Assembly: GCF_023554105.1 (NCBI RefSeq)
Contig: NZ_JAMJWE010000001.1
Coordinates: 124,001 to 188,000, forward strand
DNA length: 64,000 nucleotides
Reading direction: 5' to 3'
Source: Brucella sp. 21LCYQ03
GTDB taxonomy: Bacteria > Pseudomonadota > Alphaproteobacteria > Rhizobiales > Rhizobiaceae
In this document: positions 62,926-64,000 of the stretch, piece after piece
Numbering within the stretch: the first letter of the stretch is position 1
Layout of the letters: each line of letters begins with the position of its first letter
Translations under genes and position numbers: made by a program
Notes under the pieces: generated by a model
Seen by the model: only the letters and a program-made list of their open reading frames with translations
Databases searched by the model: none
What the model was told of the DNA's origin: nothing

Positions 62926-64000
62926 ATGCAGGTCGGTATCGACATGGGTTCCGTTGCTGGAAGCGGTTCTGCCTCGGCAGCGGCGCTTGGTGGTGGCAAG
63001 CAGGCCATGCTTGATCTTGAAGAGCTTCTCGCAACCCGTCTTCTGGTGCAGGGCAATTCAGGGTCGGGTAAGTCGCATCTTTTGCGCCGCCTGCTCGAGC
63101 AGAGCGCGCAATGGGTGCAGCAATGTATCATCGATCCTGAAGGCGATTTCGTAACATTGGCTGACCTTCATGGTCATGTGGTGGTCGATGCTGCGCGTTC
63201 GGAAGCCGAACTCACGCGTATTGCAAGCCGTATTCGCCAGCATCGTGTATCGGTTGTGCTGAACCTTGAAGGTCTGGACGTCGAGCAGCAGATGCGTGCC
63301 GCCGCAGCTTTCCTTGGCGGCCTGTTCGATGCCGAGCGTGATTACTGGTATCCGATGCTCGTTGTGGTCGATGAAGCGCAGCTTTTTGCGCCTGCCGCTG
63401 CTGGTGAAGTGTCGGATGAAGCGCGCAAGCTTTCGCTCGGCGCTATGACGAACCTCATGTGTCGTGGTCGTAAGCGCGGTCTTGCCGGTGTGATTGCTAC
63501 ACAGCGTTTGGCAAAGCTTGCCAAGAATGTGGCTGCGGAAGCATCGAACTTCCTTATGGGCCGTACTTTCCTTGATATTGATATGGCGCGCGCGTCTGAT
63601 CTTCTCGGGATGGAGCGCAAGCAGGCGGAGCAGTTTCGCGATTTGCAACGCGGCCATTTCATTGCGCTTGGACCGGCCTTATCGCGCCGTCCGTTGCCGA
63701 TTAAAATCGGCAAGGTCGAAACTTCTGCGCGTTCGTCGTCGCCAAAGCTGATGCCTTTGCCGGATGCTCCAGAAGATGCACGCGATCTGATTTTTACGCC
63801 TGCGCCGGAAGAAATCCGCACGGTTGTGCGTCGCACACCACCGCCGCCTCCGCCACCATCAACGGCAGAAATTCTGGCACAGGTGACAAAGCCCAAGCCG
63901 GAAGCTGAGCCTGTTGAAGCGCCATTGTTCCCCGGCATTGTGGAAGCCGAGCGTGACAGCCTGCTCGAAAAGGTCATGCGCGAGATCGTTGATGATCCCG
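62926..64000 (+). CDS. HerA-like ATP-binding protein (3' end beyond window)
   Basis: At least 358 residues from ATG 62926, preceded by AAAGGAAACGAG, with no stop before the window ends. Walker A GNSGSGKSHL (about 43-52), Walker B LVVVDEAQLF, and the ATPase motif GLAGVIATQRLAKLAKNV put it in the DUF87/HerA-like group of P-loop ATPases. The N-terminal part up to residue 25 is Gly/Ala-rich. A Pro-rich stretch (RRTPPPPPPPSTAEI, from about residue 303) separates the ATPase from an unseen C-terminal part. Role in DNA translocation is a family inference. Confidence 0.85.
   Translation, partial: MQVGIDMGSVAGSGSASAAALGGGKQAMLDLEELLATRLLVQGNSGSGKSHLLRRLLEQSAQWVQQCIIDPEGDFVTLADLHGHVVVDAARSEAELTRIASRIRQHRVSVVLNLEGLDVEQQMRAAAAFLGGLFDAERDYWYPMLVVVDEAQLFAPAAAGEVSDEARKLSLGAMTNLMCRGRKRGLAGVIATQRLAKLAKNVAAEASNFLMGRTFLDIDMARASDLLGMERKQAEQFRDLQRGHFIALGPALSRRPLPIKIGKVETSARSSSPKLMPLPDAPEDARDLIFTPAPEEIRTVVRRTPPPPPPPSTAEILAQVTKPKPEAEPVEAPLFPGIVEAERDSLLEKVMREIVDDP

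Overview
The window is chromosomal DNA of an alphaproteobacterium of the order Rhizobiales, most likely the Brucella/Ochrobactrum group. This rests on the cell-cycle genes ctrA, chpT and sciP, an eipA-type DUF1134 gene, a NolR-like ArsR regulator, a fused trpE(G) with a Trp-Trp-Trp leader peptide, a choXWV choline importer, a petABC (fbc) operon and dispersed Rhizobiales-type palindromes. Species is inferred from remembered protein likeness, not from a search. I see no rRNA, tRNA, CRISPR array, insertion sequence, prophage or replication origin.

Layout. 1-3.7 kb: 3' end of a sugar aminotransferase gene, an AbrB-family membrane protein, and a divergent pair (double ABM-domain protein / WYL regulator) around a palindromic operator. 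3.8-8.9 kb: a cell-cycle and envelope neighbourhood (FliJ-like protein, ctrA, chpT, eipA, a coiled-coil membrane protein, an acetyltransferase, sciP). 9-12.5 kb: mnmA, a SpoU methyltransferase, nolR-like, hugZ-like. 12.9-21.2 kb: a dipeptide ABC importer (dppABCDF) convergent with a choline importer (choXWV). 21.7-26.4 kb: DUF2333 protein, Rsm22-like methyltransferase, MFS transporter, MarR and Lrp regulators. 26.7-32.6 kb: a candidate structured RNA, trpL-trpE(G), a CDF metal transporter, leuL-leuA. 32.7-37.4 kb: an AT-rich spot with a small lipoprotein, then a phosphoesterase, Nudix hydrolase, OmpW, glutathionyl-hydroquinone reductase and acetyltransferase. 37.4-44.3 kb: a tightly coupled four-gene MoxR/DUF58/BatA-like membrane cluster. 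44.4-51.1 kb: DUF1285, CoA-type Nudix hydrolase, CCA-adding enzyme, LpxO-like hydroxylase, hemF, a purine nucleoside permease-family protein and trmL. 51.3-58.1 kb: two tandem ABC exporters and petABC. 58.2-64 kb: apt, two MaoC hydratases, ychF, pth, rplY and the start of a HerA-like ATPase gene running off the right end.

How the parts fit. In this family ChpT relays phosphate from CckA to CtrA, SciP restrains CtrA and EipA is a reported CtrA target, so 4.7-8.9 kb holds much of one regulatory circuit. The trp and leu genes each have a leader peptide rich in the cognate amino acid, both starting at or next to a predicted transcription start. The most informative non-coding signals are: four GANTC sites upstream of ctrA, the trp and leu attenuator regions, a structured candidate RNA at about 26.69-26.81 kb, a 34-bp near-perfect palindrome at the marR start, a 16-bp hairpin between dppA and dppB, an FNR-type box upstream of ompW, a 19-bp palindrome upstream of the MaoC pair, and two dispersed repeat families.
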